From NCBI GenBank assembly GCA_038530575.1, contig JBCBCP010000020.1, forward strand, positions 1-51,701: a stretch of 51,701 nt of DNA, given 5' to 3'. A program made the translations under genes and the position numbers. The DNA is from JBCBCP01 sp038530575 (GTDB taxonomy: Bacteria; Pseudomonadota; Alphaproteobacteria; Rhodobacterales; Rhodobacteraceae). Under the pieces are notes generated by a model. It worked only from the letters and a program-made list of their open reading frames with translations, was not told the DNA's origin and searched no databases. Of the stretch, positions 7,907 to 16,354 are shown piece by piece (the first letter of the stretch is position 1; each line of letters begins with the position of its first letter).

Positions 7907-9420
7907 TGGCGAGCCTGACGCCCGACTACGACAGTTTCGCCGCCCGGTTCACGGCCGGGGAAAACCAAGTCGTGTTCGCCCGGCTTGCCGCCGATCTGGA
8001 CACGCCTGTGTCCTTGATGCTCAAGCTGACGGGCGCGCAAAAGGATGCGTTTGTGCTGGAGTCCGTGACTGGCGGCGAGGTTCGGGGGCGCTATTCAATT
8101 ATCGGGATGAAGCCCGACCTTGTCTGGCGCTGCCGGGGAGAGACGGCAGAGCTGAACCGCACGGCACGCTTTGACGCGGACGCATTCGTGGCTGACACAC
8201 GCCCCCCGCTCGACAGCCTGCGCGCCCTGATTGCTGAATCAAAGATCGACCTGCCCGACGGTTTGCCGCAAGCCTCTGCGGGGCTCTTTGGCTATCTGGG
8301 CTATGACATGGTGCGCCATGTCGAACAACTACCCGACGTGAACCCAGACCCACTCGGCCTGCCCGATGCGCTGATGTTGCGGCCTTCTGTCATCGCGGTG
8401 CTGGACGGTGTAAAGGGCGAGGTGACGGTGGTCGCGCCCGCATGGGCCGCAGAGGGCCAATCCGCCCGCGCGGCCTATGCACAGGCAGCCGAACGGGTGA
8501 TGGACGCCGTGCGCGATCTGGAACGGGCCATGCCGCAGGAAACTCTGACGCTGGGCGATGCAGGCGACGCGCCCGAGCCTGTCTCGAACTTCTCCAAACC
8601 GGCCTATCTGGCGGCGGTCGAGAAGGCCAAAGAGTACATCCGCGCAGGCGACATCTTTCAGGTGGTGCCATCCCAGCGCTGGGCCCAGCCGTTCAAACTG
8701 CCGCCCTTCGCGCTTTACCGCAGCTTGCGCCGCACCAACCCCTCGCCGTTCATGTTCTACTTCAACTTCGGCGGCTTTCAGGTGATCGGCGCCAGCCCCG
8801 AGATCCTCGTGCGGGTCTTTGGCACCGAAGTCACGATCCGCCCCATCGCCGGCACCCGGCCCCGCGGCGCGACGCCCGAAGAAGACAACGCGCTTGAGGC
8901 CGACCTGCTGGCGGACCAGAAAGAGTTGGCAGAGCATCTGATGCTGCTGGATCTGGGCCGCAACGATGTGGGCCGCGTCGCGCGGATAGGGACCGTGCGC
9001 CCGACCGAGGAGTTCATCGTCGAGCGGTATTCCCACGTGATGCATATCGTGTCGAACGTCGTGGGCGAGCTGGCCGAGGGCTGCGACGCGCTCGAGGCCT
9101 TTTGCGCGGGCATGCCGGCCGGCACCGTGTCGGGCGCGCCAAAAGTCCGCGCCATGGAAATCATCGACGAGCTAGAGCCGGAAAAGCGCGGTGTATACGG
9201 CGGCGGCGTCGGCTATTTTTCGGCCGGCGGCGACATGGATATGTGCATCGCCTTGCGCACCGCCGTGGTGCAGGACGAAATTCTGTATATTCAGGCCGGT
9301 GGCGGCATCGTCTATGACAGCGATCCGGAGGCCGAGTTCATGGAAACGGTGCACAAATCCGGAGCAATCCGGCGGGCGGCGGCGGATGCGGCACGGTTTG
9401 CAGGCGGCGGAAACGGTTAG
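7906..9420 (+). CDS. trpE: Anthranilate synthase component I
   Basis: The 504-residue chorismate-binding enzyme carries the N-terminal Trp-feedback region (LDTPVSLMLKLTGA, then ESVTGGEVRGRYSIIG). Its C-terminal catalytic domain has FQVVPSQRW, NPSPFMFYFNFGGFQVIGASPEILVR, PIAGTRPRGATPEEDNALEADLLADQKELAEHLMLLDLGRNDVGRV and SGAPKVRAMEIIDELEP. It converts chorismate to anthranilate together with TrpG, which lies at 12087. It is translationally coupled to ppiD, an odd partner, and separated from the other trp genes by two unrelated genes. Confidence 0.98.
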   Translation: MASLTPDYDSFAARFTAGENQVVFARLAADLDTPVSLMLKLTGAQKDAFVLESVTGGEVRGRYSIIGMKPDLVWRCRGETAELNRTARFDADAFVADTRPPLDSLRALIAESKIDLPDGLPQASAGLFGYLGYDMVRHVEQLPDVNPDPLGLPDALMLRPSVIAVLDGVKGEVTVVAPAWAAEGQSARAAYAQAAERVMDAVRDLERAMPQETLTLGDAGDAPEPVSNFSKPAYLAAVEKAKEYIRAGDIFQVVPSQRWAQPFKLPPFALYRSLRRTNPSPFMFYFNFGGFQVIGASPEILVRVFGTEVTIRPIAGTRPRGATPEEDNALEADLLADQKELAEHLMLLDLGRNDVGRVARIGTVRPTEEFIVERYSHVMHIVSNVVGELAEGCDALEAFCAGMPAGTVSGAPKVRAMEIIDELEPEKRGVYGGGVGYFSAGGDMDMCIALRTAVVQDEILYIQAGGGIVYDSDPEAEFMETVHKSGAIRRAAADAARFAGGGNG

Positions 9421-9461
9421 GACCTTGGTCTGCTTGGCGCCTTTGAGCATGGGAGAAGGCC

Positions 9462-10499
9462 GTGGCACGTGACCCTTTTGTTCTTGGGGATGTACAAGTC
9501 GCGCCGGGCACACGGGCGCATGTGACCCTGCCCGTATCGACCTTGCCAGATCATACCGAGGTCGGACTGCGTTGCGAAGTGATCCACGGCAAGCGTGCGG
9601 GCCCCGTGGCCTTTGTCTCGGCGGCGGTGCACGGAGACGAAGTGATCGGGGTCGAGATTTGCCGCCGTGTGCTGCGCGCGCCACAGCTGAATGCGCTGCG
9701 CGGCACGCTGATTGTCGTGCCGGTGGTCAATGCGTTCGGCTTTCTGCGGGGCAGCCGCTATCTGCCTGACCGGCGCGATCTGAACCGCTGTTTCCCGGGC
9801 TCGCCTGGCGGCAGCCTCGGCGCGCGTCTGGCGCATATCTTTCTGAACGACGTGGTGCTGCGCTGCGATTTCGGCATCGATCTGCATTCGGCGGCAGTGC
9901 AGCGCACCAACCTGCCGCAAATCAGGGTGTCACCCGGCGATGCGATAACAGCCCGCATGGCGCGCAGCTTTGGGGCGCCGGTGATCCTGACATCGTCACT
10001 GCGGGAGGGCTCCTTACGCGCGGAGGCGGCGGAACGCGGCACGCCTGTTCTACTCTACGAGGCGGGCGAAGGGCTGCGTTTTGATGAAATCGCGGTCCGG
10101 GCTGGGGTCACCGGTATCCTGCGCGTGCTGCGGGACGCCGGCATGATCCGGGCCAAGGGCATAACGCGCCCGCGCTCCCCTAGCCTTGTGTGCAAAGGGT
10201 CAAGCTGGCTGCGCGCCCCGGTCGGCGGGCTCTTGCGCACCTTCCGTGCCGAGGGTGACGTGGTCGAGCCGGGCGAGGTTCTGGCCGCCATCGCTGATCC
10301 CTTCGGCAGCACCGAGGAAGAGCTGATCGCGCCGGCTTCCGGCATCCTGATCGGCCGCGCCGTGATGCCTGTGGTGAACGAAGGCGACGCGGTCTTTCAC
10401 CTCGCCGCGCTGAGCCCGCAGGCCGACGAGGACACGGTCGAGGCGTTGACGGCCCAGCTTGAGGCAGACCCGCTGTTCGACGAGGACGAGATCATCTAG
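9462..10499 (+). CDS. Succinylglutamate desuccinylase/aspartoacylase-family zinc hydrolase
   Basis: The 345-residue protein belongs to the AspA/AstE branch of M14 carboxypeptidase-like enzymes. Zinc-ligand candidates are in HGDE (His57, Glu60) and IDLHSA (His142), and RDLNRCFPG matches the substrate-binding DLNR motif. A C-terminal lobe includes ASGILIGRAVMPVVNEGDAVFHL. Translation begins at GTG 9462, preceded by GGGAGAAGG. Members cleave N-acyl amino acids; the actual substrate is not evident. It may be transcribed from the trpE promoter, since only 41 bases separate them. Confidence 0.85.
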   Translation: MARDPFVLGDVQVAPGTRAHVTLPVSTLPDHTEVGLRCEVIHGKRAGPVAFVSAAVHGDEVIGVEICRRVLRAPQLNALRGTLIVVPVVNAFGFLRGSRYLPDRRDLNRCFPGSPGGSLGARLAHIFLNDVVLRCDFGIDLHSAAVQRTNLPQIRVSPGDAITARMARSFGAPVILTSSLREGSLRAEAAERGTPVLLYEAGEGLRFDEIAVRAGVTGILRVLRDAGMIRAKGITRPRSPSLVCKGSSWLRAPVGGLLRTFRAEGDVVEPGEVLAAIADPFGSTEEELIAPASGILIGRAVMPVVNEGDAVFHLAALSPQADEDTVEALTAQLEADPLFDEDEII

Positions 10500-10523
10500 G
10501 CGCAAGAGCCGTTGTCACTGAGC

Positions 10524-11924
10524 CTAGGGCAATTGCGCCTTGAGCACGGCGCTGACCGGCACCAGGGCGACACGTGTGGCCCGGTCCTGCAGGCCCCAGA
10601 GCAGCAGCGCGCTGATCGTGTCGGCCCGCACCCGGCCCAGCATCACGACGCCCTCTTCCTGCCCCGCGCGGAACGCGGCCTGATCGAGAAAGCGGCGGAT
10701 GACCGTGGGTGTCTGGCCTGCACTGTCGAAATCGCGGAACAGCGCAGCGGCGGGCACGCCTTCGCGCACGGCCAGCTTTTGCGCCGTGTTCAGGCCCTTT
10801 GACTGAAGCAGCAGACCGTGGCCGCTGTCTGCCAAGATGGCCGTGACTTGGTCGGAAATCTCCCGGCTGCCCTGAAAGCCAGCGCTGGATCCCTCCAGCA
10901 CGCCCACCGCCTCCGGCACCATGTCCAGCGCCGCAGCAAGCGACACTTCGACATCGCCCGCGGTCGCCCCCGCCGGCAAATCCGTCAGGACCAGCACCTC
11001 GTGGCCCTGCGCCCGGTAGGTTGCTGCGCGCTCAGCGGCATCGGGAAGGCTCGCGTCGATGGCGAAGGTGAGTGGGTAGGGAAAGCTTTGCAGCGCGGCG
11101 ACGCCCACAGGTCCGCTGGATGGCGCAGAGCCATCGTCGATCAGCACGATGGCCATCAGTGGCTTGTCTTCGGGGTATGCAAATTCCGCCGCAAAGGCGT
11201 CGATTGGGCGCGGACCTGCATCGGGTGCGCCCGCCGGGTCATCCCGACCGACGAGGGATCCGGCAGGTGTTCCAATACTTGGCGCCGGCGGCTGGGCTGC
11301 CGCAGCTTCAGGGTCGGTCTGCGGGAACGCGGGCTGCGTCACCGGCGGCTGTGGGTCTGGGGTGGGGGTAAGTGCAGGCTCCGGCGCGGGTGTGGCGGCT
11401 GTCTCTGGCGCCGGGTCTGGTTCCGGCTCGGTCTCAGGCTGGGCAAACGCACCTTCCATGCCCGTGTCAGGCACGGGCGGCTGGGCCGGGTCGGTTGAGA
11501 TCGATGGAACTTCGGCACCGCTGGGGGCAGAAGGCTGGGCTGGCGCCGTAGGCACCGTTGTTGCGCCGCCGGCAGCCGGGCTTGTGACGCTGACCTGCGG
11601 GTCCGGCTCTGGCACAGGGGCCAATTCCCCCGCCTGCCCCGCTTGAGGGCGCTGTGGGTTCGCCGTGGCTTCGGGGTCAAGCGCCGCCGTCTCCGTTCCC
11701 GGTGCCGGAACAGGGGCGGCAGGGTCCGTCGCCAAATCCGCGTCGCGCACAGGTGTTGCCCCCGCCGGAGGCGTTTCGGCCGGTGCCGCCGCACTGCCAG
11801 GCGTGCCGCCAACTTGCGGGACAGGTGCAGTGCCAGCACTGATCGATGCAACCGCCGCAACCACCACACTGAGCGCGCCGCCCCAGATCAATCCGCTCAG
11901 AAATCCTTGTGCCATCGCTGCCAC
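10524..11924 (-). CDS. Divergent polysaccharide deacetylase (YibQ-type)
   Basis: The 466-residue protein has an N-terminal membrane segment (about 8-30) and a long Pro/Ala/Glu-rich low-complexity region (about 33-250). The C-terminal domain (about 255-466) resembles the divergent polysaccharide deacetylase family: PLMAIVLIDDG, PYPLTFAIDASLPDAAERAATYRAQGHEVLVLTDLP, GLLLQSKGLNTAQKLAVREGVPAA and GVVMLGRVRADTI. The family is usually periplasmic and its substrate is unsettled. It is convergent with the AspA-like gene (24-base gap) and divergent from trpG, and so breaks the trp gene row. Confidence 0.82.
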   Translation of the reverse strand: MAAMAQGFLSGLIWGGALSVVVAAVASISAGTAPVPQVGGTPGSAAAPAETPPAGATPVRDADLATDPAAPVPAPGTETAALDPEATANPQRPQAGQAGELAPVPEPDPQVSVTSPAAGGATTVPTAPAQPSAPSGAEVPSISTDPAQPPVPDTGMEGAFAQPETEPEPDPAPETAATPAPEPALTPTPDPQPPVTQPAFPQTDPEAAAAQPPAPSIGTPAGSLVGRDDPAGAPDAGPRPIDAFAAEFAYPEDKPLMAIVLIDDGSAPSSGPVGVAALQSFPYPLTFAIDASLPDAAERAATYRAQGHEVLVLTDLPAGATAGDVEVSLAAALDMVPEAVGVLEGSSAGFQGSREISDQVTAILADSGHGLLLQSKGLNTAQKLAVREGVPAAALFRDFDSAGQTPTVIRRFLDQAAFRAGQEEGVVMLGRVRADTISALLLWGLQDRATRVALVPVSAVLKAQLP

Positions 11925-12086
11925 CCCGCCTGCTTTGCCTGTCTGTCCACCCGGTGCCCTGCACCTTGGCCCCTTGACGCCGGGACCCGTGCACGATCAT
12001 GTATGCCGCGCTTATACGCCAAGGGGGCGGCCCGCCTCCACCCTTTTGATGCCCCTTGTCACGCCCGGAAAGGTGCGCCCTGACCC

Positions 12087-12668
12087 ATGCTGCTGCTGAT
12101 CGACAATTATGACAGCTTTACCTACAACCTCGTCCATTATGTGGGCAGCCTAGGCGTCGAGGTGCAGGTACATCGCAACGACGCGCTCAACGTGCAGGAG
12201 GCGATGGCGCTCAGGCCCTCAGGTATCCTTTTGTCCCCCGGCCCTTGCACCCCGAACGAGGCGGGTATCTGCCTTGCCCTCGTAGAAGCCGCGGCAGAGA
12301 CGCGGACGCCGCTGATGGGTGTGTGTCTTGGCCACCAGAGCATCGGACAGGCCTTTGGCGGCAAGGTGGTGCGCGCGCCCGATATCGTGCACGGCAAGCT
12401 GGGCAAGATGCATCACACCGGCGCGGGGCTCTTTGCCGGCCTGCCGACACCCTTTGACGCGACGCGCTATCATTCGCTGATCGTGGACCGGGATACCCTT
12501 CCCGACTGCCTACAGATTACTGCAGAACTCGAGGATGGGCTGATCATGGGCCTGCAGCACCGTGACCTGCCCATTCACGGCGTCCAATTCCACCCTGAAA
12601 GCATCCGGTCCGAGCATGGCCACGCGCTGCTGCGCAACTTTACCAACACGCTGGGGGTCCCGGCATGA
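12087..12668 (+). CDS. trpG: Anthranilate synthase component II (glutamine amidotransferase)
   Basis: The 193-residue class I glutamine amidotransferase has the nucleophile motif GVCLGHQ (Cys80), the oxyanion segment LSPGPCTPNEAG and the catalytic HPE in GVQFHPESI. It supplies ammonia to TrpE. The stand-alone form matches TrpG; PabA is a possible second role because many bacteria share one subunit. The start codon overlaps nothing upstream; the 162-base gap before it holds the promoter. The end overlaps trpD by four bases (ATGA). Confidence 0.96.
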   Translation: MLLLIDNYDSFTYNLVHYVGSLGVEVQVHRNDALNVQEAMALRPSGILLSPGPCTPNEAGICLALVEAAAETRTPLMGVCLGHQSIGQAFGGKVVRAPDIVHGKLGKMHHTGAGLFAGLPTPFDATRYHSLIVDRDTLPDCLQITAELEDGLIMGLQHRDLPIHGVQFHPESIRSEHGHALLRNFTNTLGVPA

Positions 12669-13687
12669 GCGATGCGCTGAAGCCCTTGATCGACGCAGCA
12701 GCCAATGGCCCGCTGAGCCGCGCGGAAGCCGAAGCCGCGTTTCAGATCCTGTTTGATGGCGAGGCAACGCCAAGCCAGATCGGCGGCCTGCTGATGGCCT
12801 TGCGCACGCGGGGCGAAACCGTCGACGAATACGCCGCGGCAGCCGCGGTGATGCGCGCCAAATGCAACGCGGTCAAGGCGCCGGAGGGCGCGATAGACAT
12901 CGTCGGAACGGGCGGCGACGGCAAGGGCACGCTGAACATCTCGACCGCGACGGCCTTCGTCGTGGCAGGTGCGGGTGTCCCGGTGGCCAAGCATGGCAAC
13001 CGAAATCTCAGCTCCAAATCCGGCGCGGCAGACGCGCTCACGCAGATGGGTCTGAATGTGATGGTCGGACCGGCGGTGGTTGAAAGCGCGCTGCGCGAGG
13101 CCGGAATCGGCTTCATGATGGCGCCCATGCACCACCCAGCCATCGCCCATGTCATGCCCACACGGGCGGAGCTTGGCACGCGCACGATATTCAATATCCT
13201 CGGCCCGCTGACCAATCCTGCGGGCGTCAAACGCCAGCTGACAGGCGCCTTTTCCCGCGATCTCATTCGCCCGATGGCCGAAACGCTCGGCCAGCTTGGG
13301 TCCGACGCTGCCTGGCTGGTACATGGCAGCGATGGCACGGACGAGCTGACAATCACCGGCGTCACCTGGGTAGCCGCGCTTGAAAACCACATCATAACAG
13401 AGCGCGAGGTTCACCCCGAAGAAGCAGGCCTGCCTGTCCACCCGTTCGAGGCCATCGTCGGCGGCACGCCAGAGCAGAACGCACAGGCCTTTCGCGCCTT
13501 GCTTGACGGCGCGCCCGGCGCTTACCGTGACGCCGTGCTTCTGAACGCCGCCGCCGCACTTGTTGTTGCGGGCAAAACGACCCAATTGACCGAAGGGGTC
13601 GAAATGGCCGCACAAAGCATCGACAGCGGCGCAGCAAAAGCCAAGCTGGAGGCCGTCGCCAAAATTACCCAGTCTTCTTCGGGCTAG
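12665..13687 (+). CDS. trpD: Anthranilate phosphoribosyltransferase
   Basis: The 340-residue enzyme joins anthranilate to PRPP. The PRPP-binding GTGGDGKGTLNIST and the KHGNRNLSSKSGAADAL segment identify the family, along with HPAIAHVMPTRAELGTRTIFNILGPLTNP. Its length is typical. It overlaps trpG by four bases. A 109-base gap carrying a dispersed repeat and a hairpin separates it from trpC. Confidence 0.98.
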   Translation: MSDALKPLIDAAANGPLSRAEAEAAFQILFDGEATPSQIGGLLMALRTRGETVDEYAAAAAVMRAKCNAVKAPEGAIDIVGTGGDGKGTLNISTATAFVVAGAGVPVAKHGNRNLSSKSGAADALTQMGLNVMVGPAVVESALREAGIGFMMAPMHHPAIAHVMPTRAELGTRTIFNILGPLTNPAGVKRQLTGAFSRDLIRPMAETLGQLGSDAAWLVHGSDGTDELTITGVTWVAALENHIITEREVHPEEAGLPVHPFEAIVGGTPEQNAQAFRALLDGAPGAYRDAVLLNAAAALVVAGKTTQLTEGVEMAAQSIDSGAAKAKLEAVAKITQSSSG

Positions 13688-13751
13688 AAATATGCCGGGG
13701 TGTGGGGCTGGCCCTCACTGCAACGGCGCGTGTGGGGTCTGACCCCGACAC
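13688..13751 (+). repeat. Dispersed intergenic repeat, copy A, with hairpin
   Basis: The gap between trpD and trpC starts with AAATATGCCGGGGTGTGGGG, followed by CTGGCCC. A related sequence lies on the minus strand at about 41357-41397 in the gap between the moxR and coxE-like genes. The right part folds into a 9-bp stem (13730-13738 with 13742-13751, one bulge). Both copies sit in short gaps inside operons, as expected for a small palindromic intergenic element. Confidence 0.5.
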
Positions 13752-13796
13752 GGACATCCGCAAATGCGCCGCCGCGCTGAACAAAGGTGCTACAGC

Positions 13797-14612
13797 ATGA
13801 CCGAAACGATCCTCGACAAGATCAAGGCCTACAAGCTTGAAGAAATCGCCGCCGCAAAGGCCGAAAGGTCGATCGAGGCGGTTGAGGCTGACGCGCACGC
13901 CGCGCCGCCCGTGCGCCCCTTTGCGGATGCCCTGCACGCAGCGGGCCGCGAGGGATACGGCCTGATCGCCGAAATCAAGAAAGCTTCGCCGTCCAAAGGT
14001 CTGATCCGGGAAGACTTCGACCCAGCCGCCCATGCCGAAGCCTATGCTGCAGGCGGCGCGACGTGCTTGTCGGTCCTGACCGATACGCCCAGTTTTCAGG
14101 GTGCGCCCGAATTTCTGGTCGACGCGCGGGCGGCCTGCAATCTGCCAGTGCTGCGCAAGGACTTTATGTACGACACATACCAGGTTGCCGAAGCGCGCGG
14201 CATGAGCGCGGATTGCATTCTGATCATCATGGCTTCGGTCACGGACGACCAGGCCGCCGAACTGGAGGAAGAGGCGTTTCGCTGGGGCATGGACGTGCTG
14301 ATCGAGGTTCACGACGCGCCCGAGCTCATGCGCGCCGCGCAGCTCAAAAGCCGCATGATCGGGATCAACAACCGCAACCTGAAAACGTTCGAGGTGACGC
14401 TCGACACCACCCGCAACTTGTCCAAGCTGGTGCCTGCAGATCGTATGATCGTGTGCGAGTCCGGCCTGAATACGCCCGAAGAACTGGCAGAGATGGCTAT
14501 GTACGGCGCCCGCAGCTTTCTGATTGGTGAAAGCCTGATGCGACAAAGCGATGTGACGACGGCAACGCGGACGTTGCTAGCCAATCCGCTGCTGCCCGCG
14601 GGGGGCATGTGA
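13797..14612 (+). CDS. trpC: Indole-3-glycerol phosphate synthase
   Basis: The 271-residue TIM-barrel enzyme closes the indole ring from CdRP. Landmarks are LIAEIKKASPSKGLIREDFDP, LSVLTDTPSFQGAPEFL, LPVLRKDFMYDTYQV, IGINNRNLKTFEV and CESGLNTPEEL. ATG 13797 is preferred over an in-frame ATG at 13764 because the extra residues do not resemble the family. No TrpF domain is fused. The stop overlaps moaC by one base (TGATG). Confidence 0.97.
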   Translation: MTETILDKIKAYKLEEIAAAKAERSIEAVEADAHAAPPVRPFADALHAAGREGYGLIAEIKKASPSKGLIREDFDPAAHAEAYAAGGATCLSVLTDTPSFQGAPEFLVDARAACNLPVLRKDFMYDTYQVAEARGMSADCILIIMASVTDDQAAELEEEAFRWGMDVLIEVHDAPELMRAAQLKSRMIGINNRNLKTFEVTLDTTRNLSKLVPADRMIVCESGLNTPEELAEMAMYGARSFLIGESLMRQSDVTTATRTLLANPLLPAGGM

Positions 14613-15085
14613 TGGCGCTGACCCATTTCGACGGGCAGGGCAACGCGCATATGGTCGACGTCTCCGCCAAGGCGGTGACCGACCGAATCGCAACGGCCAC
14701 GGGCTGGATCCGCATGGCACCGGAAACGCTGGAGATCATTCAGACGGGCACCGCCAAAAAAGGCGACGTCATCGGCACTGCCCGCCTTGCCGGTATCATG
14801 GCCGCCAAGCGTACGTCCGATCTTATTCCACTGTGCCATCCCCTGCCGATCACCAAGGTCGCGGTGGACATCACCCCGGACGCCGCCCTACCCGGCCTGC
14901 GTATCGCGGCGACGGTGAAAACCACCGGCCAGACCGGCGTCGAAATGGAAGCGCTGACGGCTGCCTCCGTCACGGCGCTCACGGTCTACGACATGGCAAA
15001 GGCCGTTGATAAAGAGATGGAGATCGGCGGCATTCACGTCACCCTGAAAGACGGCGGCAAATCCGGCCGATTTGAGGCCGAATGA
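14612..15085 (+). CDS. moaC: Cyclic pyranopterin monophosphate synthase
   Basis: The 157-residue protein acts after MoaA in the first stage of molybdenum cofactor synthesis. It has the family segments MVDVSAKAVTDRIATATGWIRM, KGDVIGTARLAGIMAAKRTSDLIPLCHPLPI, TGVEMEALTAASVTALTVYDMAKAVDKEMEI and LKDGGKSG. The ATG at 14612 overlaps the trpC stop; a GTG codon immediately upstream is a less likely start. The end overlaps moeA by four bases (ATGA). Confidence 0.97.
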   Translation: MALTHFDGQGNAHMVDVSAKAVTDRIATATGWIRMAPETLEIIQTGTAKKGDVIGTARLAGIMAAKRTSDLIPLCHPLPITKVAVDITPDAALPGLRIAATVKTTGQTGVEMEALTAASVTALTVYDMAKAVDKEMEIGGIHVTLKDGGKSGRFEAE

Positions 15086-16254
15086 TCGCCGTCGCCGAAG
15101 CCCTTGAGAACCTGTTCGCGCTTGTCAGCCCGCTGGACACCGAAACCGTGCCTCTGCGCAGCGCAGCAGGCAGGGTTTTGTCCCGGAGCGTAGCCGCAGG
15201 CCGCGACCAACCCCCTTTTCCAGCCTCGGCAATGGACGGCTACGCAGTCAAGGCGGCAGAGGTCGAGCCGGACGCCCTCTTCAAGGTTGTTGGCGAGGCC
15301 GCGGCCGGCCACGCATGGGCCGGAACGCTCAAGGCCGGACAAGCGGTGCGCATTTTCACAGGGGCGCCGGTACCCGCTGGCGCAGACCGCGTCGTGATCC
15401 AGGAAGATGTGAGCAGGACGGGTGACCTGATCACGTTGGGCCGAAACCTGTCGGAGGGCAGCAATATCCGCCCCGCCGGTGTCGATTTTGCAAAGGGCAG
15501 CACCTTCGACGGTCCGCGCCGCCTGTTCCCGGCCGACATCGCTCTGCTTGCCGCCATGAACGTGGCAGACGTGCCGGTAGCTCGCGCGCCCCGCGTCGCG
15601 CTGATCTCGACAGGTGACGAATTGGTCATGCCGGGGGGCGCGCCCGGCCCGGATCAAATCATCGCCTCCAACACGTTTGGACTTGCCGCACAGATCACTG
15701 AGCGCGGTGGGCGTCCGAGCATTCTTCCCATCGCCGGCGATACCGAGGCCGCACTCCGGCAAGCCTTTGCCCTCGCGCGCGGCGCTGACCTGATCCTGAC
15801 CATCGGCGGCGCGTCGGTCGGGGACCATGACCTGGTCGCTCCGGTCACGGCGGAACTCGGCATGGTGCAGAGCTTTTACAAGGTTGCGATGCGCCCCGGA
15901 AAACCGCTGATGGCGGGCACGCTAGACGGAACGCCTATGATCGGCCTTCCCGGCAACCCCGTATCCGCAATGGTCTGCGGCACGGTCTTCGTTGGTCCCG
16001 TTCTTGACGCGCTGCAAGGATTGCCGGCCTGCCCTGCCCCCCGGCGAACCGCCCCGCTCATCGCAGCGCTTTCTGCAAATGGCCCACGCGAACACTACAT
16101 GCGGGCGACGCTAGGCCCCGAGGGCGTGAGAGATGCCGGCGCGCAGGACAGCAGCCTGCTGCATGTTCTCGCGCACGCCAACGCCCTGATCGTGCGGCCC
16201 CCGGGTGACCCCGCCCGCGCCGCCGGCGACACGGTCGAAATCATCGATTTGTAA
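15082..16254 (+). CDS. moeA: Molybdopterin molybdenumtransferase
   Basis: The 390-residue enzyme inserts molybdate into adenylylated molybdopterin. Family segments are PPFPASAMDGYAV (domain 1), IFTGAPVPAGADRVVIQED, the MoCF-binding core RVALISTGDELV...IIASNTFGL, TIGGASVGDHDLV, FYKVAMRPGKPLMAGTLDGTPMIGLPGNPVSAMV and a C-terminal beta domain. It is translationally coupled to moaC by an ATGA overlap. The stop is about six bases before the lexA -35 element. Confidence 0.97.
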   Translation: MIAVAEALENLFALVSPLDTETVPLRSAAGRVLSRSVAAGRDQPPFPASAMDGYAVKAAEVEPDALFKVVGEAAAGHAWAGTLKAGQAVRIFTGAPVPAGADRVVIQEDVSRTGDLITLGRNLSEGSNIRPAGVDFAKGSTFDGPRRLFPADIALLAAMNVADVPVARAPRVALISTGDELVMPGGAPGPDQIIASNTFGLAAQITERGGRPSILPIAGDTEAALRQAFALARGADLILTIGGASVGDHDLVAPVTAELGMVQSFYKVAMRPGKPLMAGTLDGTPMIGLPGNPVSAMVCGTVFVGPVLDALQGLPACPAPRRTAPLIAALSANGPREHYMRATLGPEGVRDAGAQDSSLLHVLAHANALIVRPPGDPARAAGDTVEIIDL

Positions 16255-16259
16255 ATCCA

Positions 16260-16288
16260 TTGACACAAAACGGGAACATGCATAGAAC
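16260..16288 (+). promoter_or_regulatory. lexA promoter
   Basis: TTGACA (16260-16265) is followed after 17 bases by TAGAAC (16283-16288), a fair sigma-70 promoter. The right half of the SOS box covers the -10 element, so LexA binding would block RNA polymerase directly. Confidence 0.55.
16274..16288. promoter_or_regulatory. SOS box (LexA operator), GAAC-N7-GAAC
   Basis: GAACATGCATAGAAC is exactly the alphaproteobacterial LexA operator (direct repeat GAAC/GTTC with seven-base spacing). It lies about 65 bases before the lexA start and overlaps the predicted -10, so lexA is probably autoregulated. A further GAAC at 16295 is off spacing. Confidence 0.88.
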
Positions 16289-16354
16289 AAACCCGAACGC
16301 TCACAGAAGCACGGGGCACATTTCAGTCTGCTCCGACCACAGAGAGGGCTGGGC

